From assembly GCF_003568845.1 (NCBI RefSeq), contig NZ_CP030129.1, positions 124,001 to 188,000 of the forward strand: 64,000 bases of DNA, given 5' to 3'. Every line of letters begins with the position of its first letter. The first letter of the stretch is position 1. The notes under the pieces were generated by a model, which was not told the DNA's origin, did no database searches, and was given only the letters and a program-made list of their open reading frames with translations. Below, piece by piece: positions 18,147-26,205 of this stretch. The DNA is from Indioceanicola profundi. GTDB taxonomy: Bacteria; Pseudomonadota; Alphaproteobacteria; Azospirillales; Azospirillaceae. The position numbers and the translations under genes were made by a program.

Positions 18147-18539
18147 CTAGATCTCGGTTGAGGTTCGGACCGCGCTGCGTCGCAGCCAGACCCAATAGGC
18201 GACGACCGCGACCGCGGCCGCGACGGAGAGGCGCAGCGCGTAGCGAAATTCGAGCCAGTAGAGCGCCACTGTCGCCACGATGACCGCCGCCGCAATCACC
18301 ACCCTCGGCGATGGGCCGGCTCGGCCATGCTCGATCCAGAGGGCGTAGGCGACGATCCCGAGAGAGCCGAAAAGCAGCGGGAACAGGACATAGTCAAGCC
18401 CACCCACTAGCGCCGACAGGCCGACCCCGGCCGTGACGATCACCAGGAACGGCGTAAAGCAGCAGATCGCCGCGATCGCCGCGCCGATCAGTCCGTTCCG
18501 GCGCAGCCGCGCCGCCTTCGTCCGCTCAGGAGCCGTCAT
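18147..18539 (-). CDS. merF: MerF-like mercury transporter, extended
   Basis: A 130-aa membrane protein starting MTAPERTKAARLRRNG. The first helical hairpin contains the CCFTP motif followed by LVIVTAGVGLSALVGGLDYV, which closely follows MerF. MerF is about 80 aa with two helices; this protein continues with two more helices (VVIAAAVIVATVALY and YALRLSVAAAVAVVAYWVW). The later cytoplasmic Cys pair of MerF is not seen. The start was set at 18539 because an earlier ATG would overlap merP by 47 bases; at 18539 the overlap is 14. Confidence 0.8.
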   Translation of the reverse strand: MTAPERTKAARLRRNGLIGAAIAAICCFTPFLVIVTAGVGLSALVGGLDYVLFPLLFGSLGIVAYALWIEHGRAGPSPRVVIAAAVIVATVALYWLEFRYALRLSVAAAVAVVAYWVWLRRSAVRTSTEI

Positions 18540-18825
18540 CGCCGACGATCCGTCCCGGGTATCCGAAGCCATCGGAGGCGGTGGCGACCGCCGCGGCGGA
18601 GGTGACGTCGTCGTCGTAGGTCACGGTGTAACGCGCGAGCTGCGCGGCGGCGTCGTAGTCGACTTCCAGAATTTGCACCGTCTCCAGGGACTTGATGGCG
18701 TCCGCTGCGATGTATGGGCAGGATGGGCAGGTCAGGCCAGTGACTTCGACGATGACGGTCTGCTCTCCAGCCCACGCGGCGGTCGCAGTCAGGGCGGTGG
18801 CAAGCGCGAGAACGATGGATTTCAT
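18526..18825 (-). CDS. merP: Periplasmic mercury-binding protein MerP
   Basis: A 99-aa precursor with a signal peptide (MKSIVLALATALTATAAWA) and one HMA domain with the metal site GLTCPSCPYIA. MerP collects Hg(II) in the periplasm and passes it to MerT or MerF. It lies 15 bases after merT and overlaps merF. Confidence 0.9.
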   Translation of the reverse strand: MKSIVLALATALTATAAWAGEQTVIVEVTGLTCPSCPYIAADAIKSLETVQILEVDYDAAAQLARYTVTYDDDVTSAAAVATASDGFGYPGRIVGDDGS

Positions 18826-18840
18826 GTCCGGGCACTCCGT

Positions 18841-19230
18841 TCAGAAGGAAAGGATGTAGGGCGTGACGTAGGGGAAAATGATCGCGATCCCGGTCACCAC
18901 ACTCGCCATCCACAGCGACCAACGCATGACCCGGCAATCGACCGGACGGGCGCAGACCGCGCCGTCGCGACACTCTCCTGCCTCGGCTCGATGCAGGCGG
19001 TAGAAGCCGTAGCCGATGAAGGCCGCGGCCACGGCAAAAGTGTACCATTTGTAGGCGTAGAGCGCCGTCAGTTGCGCGATCCAGACACCCCCGACGCCGA
19101 AACTCACCAGCAGCAGCGGCAGGATGCAGCACGAAGTCATGGCAAGCGCACCGAGAATGCCGCCGGTCGTTGCCGCCTTCGCACCGAGGTCGCCGCGCAG
19201 TGTCCGTGTCGTATCGGTTTCGGTCGTCAT
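18841..19230 (-). CDS. merT: Mercury transporter MerT
   Basis: A 129-aa inner-membrane protein starting MTTETDTTRTLRGDLGAKAA with three hydrophobic helices. The first carries the TSCCILPLLL vicinal Cys pair. A loop Cys set follows (GECRDGAVCARPVDC). An earlier in-frame ATG at 19263 is ruled out because it overlaps the -10 element of the mer promoter (19264-19269). MerT takes Hg(II) from MerP into the cytoplasm for MerA. Confidence 0.88.
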   Translation of the reverse strand: MTTETDTTRTLRGDLGAKAATTGGILGALAMTSCCILPLLLVSFGVGGVWIAQLTALYAYKWYTFAVAAAFIGYGFYRLHRAEAGECRDGAVCARPVDCRVMRWSLWMASVVTGIAIIFPYVTPYILSF

Positions 19231-19263
19231 CAGAGCCGCTTCGCTTGATCCATCCTGATCCAA

Positions 19264-19294
19264 GGCCTAGCGTCTGTAGCGACTACAGATGCAA
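19264..19294 (-). promoter_or_regulatory. mer operon promoter with MerR operator
   Basis: On the minus strand the -35 TTGCAT (19289-19294) and the -10-like TAGGCC (19264-19269) are 19 bases apart. The spacer contains the dyad CTGTAGTCGCTACAG (19274-19288). This is the standard MerR-controlled layout, between divergently read merR and merT. Confidence 0.85.
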
Positions 19295-19306
19295 CTGGAT
19301 TGTGCG

Positions 19307-19723
19307 ATGGAGGAGATCACGAACGCGCGAGGCTATCCGATCGGCGCGATGTCCCGCGAAACCGGCGTGAACATCGAGACCATCCGCTACTACGAGCGCA
19401 TCGAGCTGATGCCGAAGCCGGACCGGACGCCTGGCGGCAATCGGCAGTATTCCCACGAGCATCTGCAGCGATTGTCGTTCATCAGGCGCAGCCGCGAGCT
19501 CGGCTTCCGCATCGACGAGATCCGCGCGATGCTGAGGATGGTCGACCAGGACGGCGTCAGCTGCGGCGAGGTGCACGCGATGACCGTGGAGCACCTAGCC
19601 TCGGTCAAGGAAAAGATCGCGCAGCTGCGGAAGCTGGAACGGGCATTGTCGGACATGGCGGCGGAATGCGCTAAAGGCGACATACCAGACTGCCCGATCA
19701 TCGAGACGCTGTTTCGTGCGTGA
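19307..19723 (+). CDS. merR: Mercury-responsive regulator MerR
   Basis: A 138-aa regulator with HTH SRETGVNIETIRYYERIEL and a dimer helix. The metal-site cysteines are at VSCGEV and at ECAKGDIPDC near the C-terminus; the latter pair is spaced by seven residues as in alphaproteobacterial MerR. It is divergent from merTPF-merA and shares the operator at 19274-19288. The ATG at 19307 is preferred over one at 19289 that lies inside the -35 element; no strong ribosome-binding site is visible. Confidence 0.88.
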   Translation: MEEITNARGYPIGAMSRETGVNIETIRYYERIELMPKPDRTPGGNRQYSHEHLQRLSFIRRSRELGFRIDEIRAMLRMVDQDGVSCGEVHAMTVEHLASVKEKIAQLRKLERALSDMAAECAKGDIPDCPIIETLFRA

Positions 19724-20036
19724 AGCACTGTGCGCTCCCCGGGCCGCCGGCAGTCGCGGGTGATCGAGCAATTCCGCGATTTCATTCTCCCGGTGGTATT
19801 AGGCAGGTCTCACAGCTTGTCGTGGGCAAGCTCGCGTAGAGCTGTTCGATTGTCGGCATAATGCCTCTTTCGGCCGTTCGACTGCCGCGCAGCATCTGTC
19901 GAAAGAGGCTCAAAGCAGACCAACGCATTGGCGATCGCGGCGCAACTGATATGAGGGGGGCGCCGCGACGCCCCCTTCACTCTGGTTCTCTGTCCCACGG
20001 CAATGCGCTACCGGCCGGAGCCGCCCCGCCGTCAGG
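19724..20036. other. Gap between merR and the ParB-like gene
   Basis: No gene is seen. A perfect GC hairpin (GGGGGCG, 6-base loop, CGCCCCC; 19956-19975) lies about 60 bases beyond the ParB-like gene stop and 230 beyond merR. Both genes converge on it. It lacks a T-run, so a terminator role is only possible. Confidence 0.4.
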
Positions 20037-22148
20037 TCATTCGGCGGCGACCGCCTGCGGATCCCCGACGGCTTCGTCCTCGGTGTCCTCGTCGTCGGCG
20101 AGGAAGGCCGGAAGCGCGTCGGTGTCGCCCGCGTCACCGTCCGCCGGCTGATCGTCGACCGGCGGCAGACGCAGCGGGTCGGGCAGCCAGCCGCTGTCGG
20201 CTAGGAGCCGTTCGGCCTCCTTCGCCATCTCCGGCTTCTTCAGGTGGTCGATGAGCTGGGCGGTCTCTGCGCCCTTCGCCTCGCGCACCGCCTCGAGGAT
20301 GCGGGGCTTGGTGACGCGGCCGAGATAGTTGTCGACCGTCGGACGCCAGCCGGCCTCCACCATGTCGAGGCCGACGGCGCGTGCCAGCCGGTCCGCCTCG
20401 CGTATGCGCTGCTGGACGCCGTGCGCGGTCGGACCGGCGCCGTAGCGATCGCCCCTCTCGGAGAGCGCGTTGACGCCGTAAGAGACGCAGTGCGCGAGGA
20501 GCGCCATGCGGCTCACGTCGTCGAGCCCGTCGATCCGATCCCACAGCGCGTCATCGTCGCCCGGCAGATCGGCCTTCCAGGCCTCCTGCCGTTCGGCGAT
20601 CGCTTTGGCGGACGCGCTATCTTTGAGGTCGGCGGCCTGGATCGGGAAGAAAACGTGGCGCACTGACGCTTCCAGGCATCCCGGTGCGGAGACGTGCTGG
20701 AAGGTGTCGCGCACCAGCCTGTGGAGCAGTGCCGTCACGGCGACGTGCGGGTTGTCCGCCAGCGCGTCGCGCAGCGCGAGTGTGCGATGCGCCGTGAGTT
20801 CGGTCACCAGACGCTCGGGCAGCGGCCTGACCGTGTCGTCCTCGTCTTCGGGGACCTCGGGCTCGCCGCCGACGGTGATGATCGTGCGCTGCATGGCGCC
20901 GTCCACTCCGGTGCCGGCTGCGCCGTCAACCTCCGCCTCGCCCTCGGGCTTGCCCTCCGGGACTTCGTCCTCGGGGCGGACATAGCCGCGCTCGACCGCG
21001 AGCCGACCGTCATGGCCGATGGTAACGAAGGCGCCGGCGCGGGCGATGTCGGCGGCGTCGTAGTGGACGGGCCGATCCTCGAAGGCCTCCAGCGCCGCCT
21101 CGATCTTACCCAGTCGTTCGTCTACCGCGTCGGGCAGCTCGTCGGCCTCGGCGTATTCGGCCTCGAGCCGCTCGAGCTCGTCGCGCAACGCCTCGCGGGT
21201 GGCGCGCTCCTCGTCGGTGAGGCCGATCTGCGTGCCGACGAGCGTGCGCAGGCCGTTCGTGTGGCCGTAGGGGAAGTCGGCCGCCACCGCGATCCACTTC
21301 CAACCCTCCTCGGCGACCGTCTCCGCCTCGGCCTTGAGCCTCTCGGCGACGAGGCGCTCCAACAGCGGCACGTCCTCGACCCAGCCGCCGTCGTCGTCCT
21401 GGAATAGGTCGCGCATCACGATCCCTCCGGCCTGTTCGTAGGCCGCCAGCGTGACGAACTGCACCCGGCGATCGGAGGCGCGGACGGTGTTCTCCGTCAG
21501 CATACGACGGATCTGATAGGGCTCCTTCGACCAGGAATGCTGGATCGCTTCCCAGACCTGCTGTTGCCGCACATGGTCGGTCGAGACGGTGAAGGCCATC
21601 AGCTGCTCGAGCGTCATGCCGTCCTCGGCATAGGTGTCGAGCAGCGTCTGCGACACGGTGACGAGCCTGAGCCGCTGCTTGACGACGTTGACCGAGACGA
21701 AGAAGCGCGCCGCGATCTCCTCCTCGGTGAGGCCCCGCTCGCGCAGCGCCTGGAAGGCGCGGAATTGGTCGAGCGGGTGAAGCGCCACGCGCTGGACATT
21801 CTCGGCCAGCGAGTCCTCCTCGGCTGGGATGTCGGTGCCCGCTTCGCGCACGACGCAGGGCACGGGCGCGGTCTTGGCGAGGCGCTTCTTCGTGGTGAGC
21901 AGCTCAAGAGCGCGGTAGCGGCGGCCGCCGGCCGGGATCTCGAACATGCCGGTCTCGTTACCCTCGCCATCCAGGACCGGCCGGACGTTAAGGCTCTGCA
22001 GCAGGCCGCGGCGGGCGATGTCCTCGGCCAGCTCCTCGATCGAGACGCCGGCCTTTACGCGCCGGATGTTCGACTGGGAGAGGACGAGCTTGTTGAAGGG
22101 GATGTCTCGCGAGGTGCTCAGAGTGATCTTCTGTGTGGCGGTTGCCAT
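20037..22148 (-). CDS. ParB/RepB/Spo0J-family protein of the integrative element
   Basis: A 703-aa protein starting MATATQKITLSTSRDIPFNK. The ParB N-terminal nuclease-like fold is visible at about residues 20-130 (IPAGGRRYRALELL, SLAENVQRVALHPLDQF), followed by the HTH region (EEEIAARFFVSVNVVKQRLRL). The long acidic C-terminal half has no motif I can name. At 703 aa it is far longer than partition ParB proteins (about 300 aa), and no ParA is adjacent, so it is more likely a regulator or DNA-processing factor of the element. A conserved leader (22158-22207) precedes it. Confidence 0.85.
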   Translation of the reverse strand: MATATQKITLSTSRDIPFNKLVLSQSNIRRVKAGVSIEELAEDIARRGLLQSLNVRPVLDGEGNETGMFEIPAGGRRYRALELLTTKKRLAKTAPVPCVVREAGTDIPAEEDSLAENVQRVALHPLDQFRAFQALRERGLTEEEIAARFFVSVNVVKQRLRLVTVSQTLLDTYAEDGMTLEQLMAFTVSTDHVRQQQVWEAIQHSWSKEPYQIRRMLTENTVRASDRRVQFVTLAAYEQAGGIVMRDLFQDDDGGWVEDVPLLERLVAERLKAEAETVAEEGWKWIAVAADFPYGHTNGLRTLVGTQIGLTDEERATREALRDELERLEAEYAEADELPDAVDERLGKIEAALEAFEDRPVHYDAADIARAGAFVTIGHDGRLAVERGYVRPEDEVPEGKPEGEAEVDGAAGTGVDGAMQRTIITVGGEPEVPEDEDDTVRPLPERLVTELTAHRTLALRDALADNPHVAVTALLHRLVRDTFQHVSAPGCLEASVRHVFFPIQAADLKDSASAKAIAERQEAWKADLPGDDDALWDRIDGLDDVSRMALLAHCVSYGVNALSERGDRYGAGPTAHGVQQRIREADRLARAVGLDMVEAGWRPTVDNYLGRVTKPRILEAVREAKGAETAQLIDHLKKPEMAKEAERLLADSGWLPDPLRLPPVDDQPADGDAGDTDALPAFLADDEDTEDEAVGDPQAVAAE

Positions 22149-22157
22149 GGTGGGTTG

Positions 22158-22207
22158 CTCCGCGACGGGTGCCGAGAGCCTCTCTCTCGACTTCCAACCC
22201 GTCACGG
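22158..22207 (-). promoter_or_regulatory. Conserved structured leader of the ParB-like gene
   Basis: This 50-base segment differs at only three positions from 25033-25082 upstream of ardC. On the minus strand it reads CCGTGACGGG ... CCCGTCGCGG (9 of 10 paired) enclosing a smaller hairpin (CTCGAG-type arms). The 3' arm runs straight into GGAG, the probable ribosome-binding site ten bases before the ATG. That geometry would let the hairpin affect translation. Confidence 0.6.
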
Positions 22208-22287
22208 AAAGGGCGCAGCCCTCTTACTCTCTCGCCGCCTTGGCGGTGGACACGGCGCGCGATGCGAGGCGAACAATGGGCGCTTTG

Positions 22288-22314
22288 ATCCTGTCCCCTC
22301 CAGGGGGATAGGAT
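22288..22314 (+). promoter_or_regulatory. G/C-tract palindromic operator for DmeR
   Basis: ATCCTGTCCCC (22288-22298) and GGGGGATAGGAT (22303-22314) form a near-perfect palindrome with a G/C tract, the pattern bound by RcnR/DmeR-type repressors. It ends six bases before the dmeR ATG. Confidence 0.75.
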
Positions 22315-22320
22315 GGCTCC

Positions 22321-22587
22321 ATGAGTCACGCAAATAACCCGGAAATCATGAGCCGTCTCCGGCGGGCAGACGGGCATCTCGCTGCCGTCTTGCGGATGGT
22401 CGAGGAAGGCCGCGACGGGCTGGTGATCGCGCAGCAGCTTCAGGCCGTCATTCGCGCGCTGGAGAAGTCCAAGCAGGCGATCATTCACCACCATATCGAT
22501 CATCATCTCGGGCAGATCGCTGGACCTCTGTCTCGGGAAGTGAAGGAAAAGCTCGCGAGCTTCCGCGAGATCACAAAGTATCTTTGA
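22321..22587 (+). CDS. dmeR: RcnR/CsoR-family metal-sensing repressor DmeR
   Basis: An 88-aa all-helical repressor starting MSHANNPEIMSRLRRADGHL. The His at position 3, the HHHIDHH cluster and the absence of the CsoR Cys pair point to the Ni/Co-sensing RcnR branch. It sits just after a matching operator and directly before a CDF exporter, the dmeRF arrangement known from rhizobia and Agrobacterium. Metal binding should release the operator and induce dmeF. Confidence 0.82.
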   Translation: MSHANNPEIMSRLRRADGHLAAVLRMVEEGRDGLVIAQQLQAVIRALEKSKQAIIHHHIDHHLGQIAGPLSREVKEKLASFREITKYL

Positions 22588-22595
22588 GAAGACCC

Positions 22596-23582
22596 ATGCA
22601 TTCAAAGTCCATCGAGAACTGGCGGCACAGTCACGTCTTTCTGGGGGCGAACCACGCCCGCAACGAATGGCGCACATGGATCGTCGTCGTGCTGACCGCC
22701 GTGATGATGGTCGCCGAGATCATTGCCGGTCTTGCCTTCGGCTCGATGGCGCTGCTTGCCGATGGCTTTCACATGGCGACGCACGCCGGCGCGCTTTCGA
22801 TCGCGGGAATTGCCTACTGGTATGCGCGACGTTATGCTCAGGACGAGCGCTTCAGTTTCGGCACCGGAAAGCTCGGCGAATTGGCCGGCTATTCAAGCGC
22901 CGTCATCTTGGCCATCGTGGCATTGATGATCGGCGTGGAATCCGTGCTACGGCTCACGGCACCGATCCCGATCCGCTTCACCGAGGCGATCTTCGTCGCT
23001 GTTGTCGGCCTCGTCGTCAATCTCGTCAGCGCGTGGATACTCCATGCAGGGGCAGGCGAGCGCCACGACCACCACGATCGTCCTCATGATGATCATGGGC
23101 ATGCGGCCGCGGACGATCTTGGTCATCACCTCCACCATGGTCATGATGACCACAATCTGCGCTCGGCCTATTTCCATGTGCTGACCGACGCGCTGACCTC
23201 GGTTCTGGCGATCATCGCCCTGTTGGCGGGCCGTTTTTATGGCTGGCTCTGGATGGATCCGCTTATGGGTATCGTCGGCAGCATCGTCATCGCGCGCTGG
23301 TCGTGGAGCCTTCTCAAAGGCGCGGGCGCGGTGCTCCTCGACATGCGGCCGGACAAGGCGACGGCCGATCGCGTCCGGGCGGCACTTGAACAGAAGGGGG
23401 ACCGCATTGCAGACCTGCATCTCTGGCGTGTCGGACCGGGTCACATGGCGGCTATCGTCTCCATCGTGTCGGATCGTCCGCAGGAGCCCGCGCACTATAA
23501 GGGGAAGCTGGCCCATATCGCGAAGCTGGCGCATGTGACAGTCGAAGTGCAGCCCTGTCCTCATCTGAAGAGGGTGGCATAG
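22596..23582 (+). CDS. dmeF: CDF-family Co(II)/Ni(II) efflux protein DmeF
   Basis: A 328-aa cation diffusion facilitator starting MHSKSIENWRHSHVFLG, with six membrane helices. Metal-site motifs are LLADGFHMATHAG in helix II and HVLTDALTSVLA in helix V. A His-rich loop between helices IV and V (HDHHDRPHDDHGH, HHLHHGHDDH) and a C-terminal cytoplasmic domain are present. This is the DmeF pattern: cobalt and nickel export driven by the proton gradient. A TTG at 22584 overlapping dmeR is an alternative start, but GAGAAG sits well before 22596. Confidence 0.85.
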   Translation: MHSKSIENWRHSHVFLGANHARNEWRTWIVVVLTAVMMVAEIIAGLAFGSMALLADGFHMATHAGALSIAGIAYWYARRYAQDERFSFGTGKLGELAGYSSAVILAIVALMIGVESVLRLTAPIPIRFTEAIFVAVVGLVVNLVSAWILHAGAGERHDHHDRPHDDHGHAAADDLGHHLHHGHDDHNLRSAYFHVLTDALTSVLAIIALLAGRFYGWLWMDPLMGIVGSIVIARWSWSLLKGAGAVLLDMRPDKATADRVRAALEQKGDRIADLHLWRVGPGHMAAIVSIVSDRPQEPAHYKGKLAHIAKLAHVTVEVQPCPHLKRVA

Positions 23583-23689
23583 CGCGACAGGTTTGGGCAG
23601 AAACGCCCAAGCACTCTTGCGCTTCAACGCCGTTGTGCTCGTCCAGATGGCGGGGTTGGACATCTCGCATCGAGCGTGGACGGGAGACA

Positions 23690-24066
23690 TCACTGGCTTT
23701 TCTGCACAGCGACCGCCGCGACCTTGAGCAGTCGGTCGCTCGACACGATGCTGCCGGCCTGTCGTGCTGCTTCGGGTAGACGGAAAGCGGGAATATCCCC
23801 TCGAAGAGGATGTCCCGCTCGATACCGAGGCCGAAGGGCAAGCGCACCGAGGTGAGTTCGGCGAGGCTGCAGGAGCCGAGCGCGGGAGAACCGAAACCGA
23901 GGTCGGCGAGGCCGAATAGCGTATCGCCATCGGCCTCCATCTCGGTAATGAGCCAGGTGCCGGCGCCGACGGGATTGAAGAACTTCACCACCGGCACATG
24001 GTCGGCGCCGCGCTGACGCCCACCGGCGAGCAGCAGGTCGCACAGGTCCTCGGTCAGGAGGATCAT
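23690..24066 (-). pseudogene. DUF2958 protein, frameshifted near the C-terminus
   Basis: The ATG at 24066 overlaps the ardC stop (ATGA). The frame codes MILLTEDLCDLLLAGGRQ through LGIERDILFEGIFPLSVY, which is DUF2958. At about 23774-23778 one base is missing. The -1 frame continues with EAARQAGSIVSS as the family does and stops at 23690; uncorrected, the protein runs on in a foreign frame to 23452. DUF2958 proteins are small partners of ArdC-type genes on conjugative elements, function unknown. The lesion may be real or a sequencing deletion. Confidence 0.7.
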
Positions 24067-25025
24067 GCCACTGTCCTGTCGCAAGAGGGCTCCGCTTCGA
24101 TCGTCTGCTGCACGTCCTGCGACGCGAACGCCAAGAGCCAGTCGGCGGCCTTGCTCGCCTGGCTGGCAGCGCGAACGATGGCACGGTTGTCCTCGCGCAG
24201 GACCTCGAGCCAGGAGCCGATGTAATCGGCGTGCCGGACAGTCGGCGCGGTGCCGAGCGAGGCGCAGCAGAAGGCGGCGTTGATCTCTGCGACCAGCTCT
24301 TCGAACGCGTACTTCTTCGACCCGAACGAGCCCGAGAGGTCCCGCCCCAGGCGCGACACATGCCCGGTTGCGTGCCCGAGTTCGTGGAGCGCGGTGCGGT
24401 GCCAGTTGATCGTCTCGAAATAGGCCTGCGGCGGCGGCACCTGCACATAGTCCTGCGCCGGCACGTAGAAGGCCCGGTCACCGCCGATGCGGAAATCGAT
24501 GCCAGTCGCCTTGACCAGCGCCTCTACCGTTGGCTCGATCAGTCCCTGCGGGACTGGTGGCGCGGCCGTGGCGACATCGTCCGGCAGGTTCTCGCACTGG
24601 TCAGTGTTGAAGACGGTGAAGCGCTTCAGGAATGGGATCGCCTGCGCGTCCTCGCCGGTCTCCGCGGCCCGCCGCTTCTCGTCCTCCGGCACGAAGCGGT
24701 CGGCATAGACGACGGTGGTGCCGCGCTCACCCTTGCGGACATTGCCGCCGAGCGACAGCGCCTGGCGGAAGGTGAGCCAACTCTGGCCGCCGAAGCCGCG
24801 CTCGACCACGGCACCCCACAGGAGCAGCACGTTGATCCCGGAATAACGCCGGCCGGTCGCGGCGTTCTGCGGAAGGCCAAGCGGCGCCTTTGCCGCGGCC
24901 GTGCCCCAGGGCTGGACCCAGGGCACGCGGCCCGCCTCCAGCTCGGCGATGATCTTGTCGGTGATTTCAGAATAGAGGTTGGTCCGGTCGCGACTGGCGC
25001 CGGGCCTGCGGGCGTGTCTGGACAT
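24063..25025 (-). CDS. ardC: ArdC-like antirestriction protein (ssDNA-binding and metallopeptidase domains)
   Basis: A 320-aa protein. The N-terminal ssDNA-binding domain (residues about 15-140) shows YSEITDKIIAELEAG, PWVQPW and GINVLLLWG. The C-terminal zincin domain has HELGHATGH with a downstream Glu (FEELVAEINAAF). ArdC-type proteins protect incoming plasmid ssDNA and antagonise restriction during conjugation. GGAG lies seven bases upstream of the ATG, within the conserved leader hairpin. It is coupled to the DUF2958 gene. Confidence 0.88.
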   Translation of the reverse strand: MSRHARRPGASRDRTNLYSEITDKIIAELEAGRVPWVQPWGTAAAKAPLGLPQNAATGRRYSGINVLLLWGAVVERGFGGQSWLTFRQALSLGGNVRKGERGTTVVYADRFVPEDEKRRAAETGEDAQAIPFLKRFTVFNTDQCENLPDDVATAAPPVPQGLIEPTVEALVKATGIDFRIGGDRAFYVPAQDYVQVPPPQAYFETINWHRTALHELGHATGHVSRLGRDLSGSFGSKKYAFEELVAEINAAFCCASLGTAPTVRHADYIGSWLEVLREDNRAIVRAASQASKAADWLLAFASQDVQQTIEAEPSCDRTVA

Positions 25026-25032
25026 CGCGGTT

Positions 25033-25082
25033 CTCCGCGACGGGCGTCGAGAGCCTCTCCCTCGACTTCCAACCCGTCACGG
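25033..25082 (-). promoter_or_regulatory. Conserved structured leader of ardC
   Basis: The segment matches 47 of 50 bases of 22158-22207. The outer stem CCGTGACGGG/CCCGTCGCGG and the inner hairpin are kept. Its 3' edge supplies the GGAG ribosome-binding site of ardC. Confidence 0.6.
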
Positions 25083-25120
25083 CAAACCGATCCGCACTCT
25101 CACTCTCAAAAGGGGGTGTT

Positions 25121-25171
25121 GCGGGGGAATCCCCCGCTCGAAGGGGTCGGCCGAGGCGACAGGCTCGGCCG
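25121..25171. repeat. Two hairpins in the ardC upstream region
   Basis: GCGGGGG-AAT-CCCCCGC (25121-25137) and CGGCCGAG with CTCGGCCG (25148-25155 and 25164-25171, 8-base loop) are perfect inverted repeats. The 336-base gap 25026-25361 holds no gene. They could belong to the long ardC leader or to a terminator of the operon read toward it. Confidence 0.45.
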
Positions 25172-25361
25172 CAGGGGAAGCCTTTCCCTCTGCAATAGGG
25201 AGAATCGCATATTGGACCGAAGAACGGATCCCGGATGCCGGTGCGTGATGGCAAACTCGAGCCAACGAGGCTCGCGGCACTTCCCCTTCGCCGAAGCGGC
25301 GTGTATCGCGTGATTCCACAACCCGATGTTCGACGTCCGTCGTAGTGGAGATAGCCTGCTG

Positions 25362-26158
25362 CTAGGCGCGTGGCGGCATGTTCGCTTTGTCGAGACGCCG
25401 GTGGATCAGGGATACGATCGTCAGCAAGTCTTCCGCATCCTCTTTCCTCATCGCCCAATGAATTCGCGCCTCGTGTGCCGTGGGGTTGCGAAACATCCCA
25501 AAGGTTCCGCGCACCAGATTGGCAATGCCCTTTTGTTCGCTGTGTTCGCTCGCGGTGGTCCGCGAATTGATCGCCAGAAGTGGCGGATCGTAACCGAGGG
25601 CCCGATCGACGAGCGCGGCGCCGTCATCAGTCAATCCGGTCCGGCTGCGCATCTTGTCGGCGACGCTTTTGACGGCCTCCTGGACGGCGTGGAAGTAATT
25701 GTCGACAAGGATCTCGGCCCGACAGAATTTCAGTACGTCTGGATGAACGCCCCGTCCTTCCAGATCGGCCCGTAGATCACGCGCCCGGCGCTGCGCTTCG
25801 GGCAATGTCTGCGCGGCATCGGTCGATGGCAGGTTGCCGGCTTCGTCAACGACAAGGCAAGAAAAGGCCAGCGCCTGATTCAGGAGCGTGCGCATGGTTC
25901 GTAGCGTTCGGGCTGACGGCTGAAGCGCGCCGGCTTTATCGCGAGGCGGATGAATTCGAGGATGTTCGTGCGGTTCTTCTTGGTGTTCTGGCTGTCGACG
26001 AAAGCGTTGTAAATGCGGACACGCTTCGTGATGGGTCCAGGGTCCGTTATTTTGCTGCATGCGAGCAGTTATTGGATTTCAGTGCCGGTCAGACCGGCAT
26101 CCGTGTCGCCGAGCGCTCCGGCGATCGCCTCCAGTTGGTCCTGTGTGAAGAAGGCCAT
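25362..26158 (-). pseudogene. TIGR02391 (Ymh-type) family gene with two lesions
   Basis: The start MAFFTQDQLEAIAGALGD (ATG at 26158) and the large C-terminal part (AAQTLPEAQRRARDLRADL, ERALGYDPPLLAIN-like VDRALGYDPPLLAIN, NLVRGTFGMFRNPTAHEAR, VSLIHRRLD) match TIGR02391 proteins. A TAA at 26069-26071 interrupts the frame after TGTEIQ. The same frame continues (LLACSKITDPGP through FIRLAIKPARFSRQPERYEP), and about 26025-25885 ends in a one-base loss that shifts into MRTLLNQALAF. The family is helical and resembles HEPN/Abi domains, usually in defence contexts. It lies 47 bases after the Argonaute gene and may have been its operon partner. Confidence 0.75.
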
Positions 26159-26205
26159 CTTCGTTCTCAGTTCTTTACTGGCATCACCTGCGAGCCCAAG
26201 CAGTT

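Noticed and set aside
19956-19975. Hairpin between merR and the ParB-like gene as a firm terminator
   Set aside because: The stem is perfect but no T-run follows on either strand.
20037-22148. Plasmid partition locus for the ParB-like protein
   Set aside because: There is no ParA or parS-like repeat nearby and the protein is more than twice the usual length.
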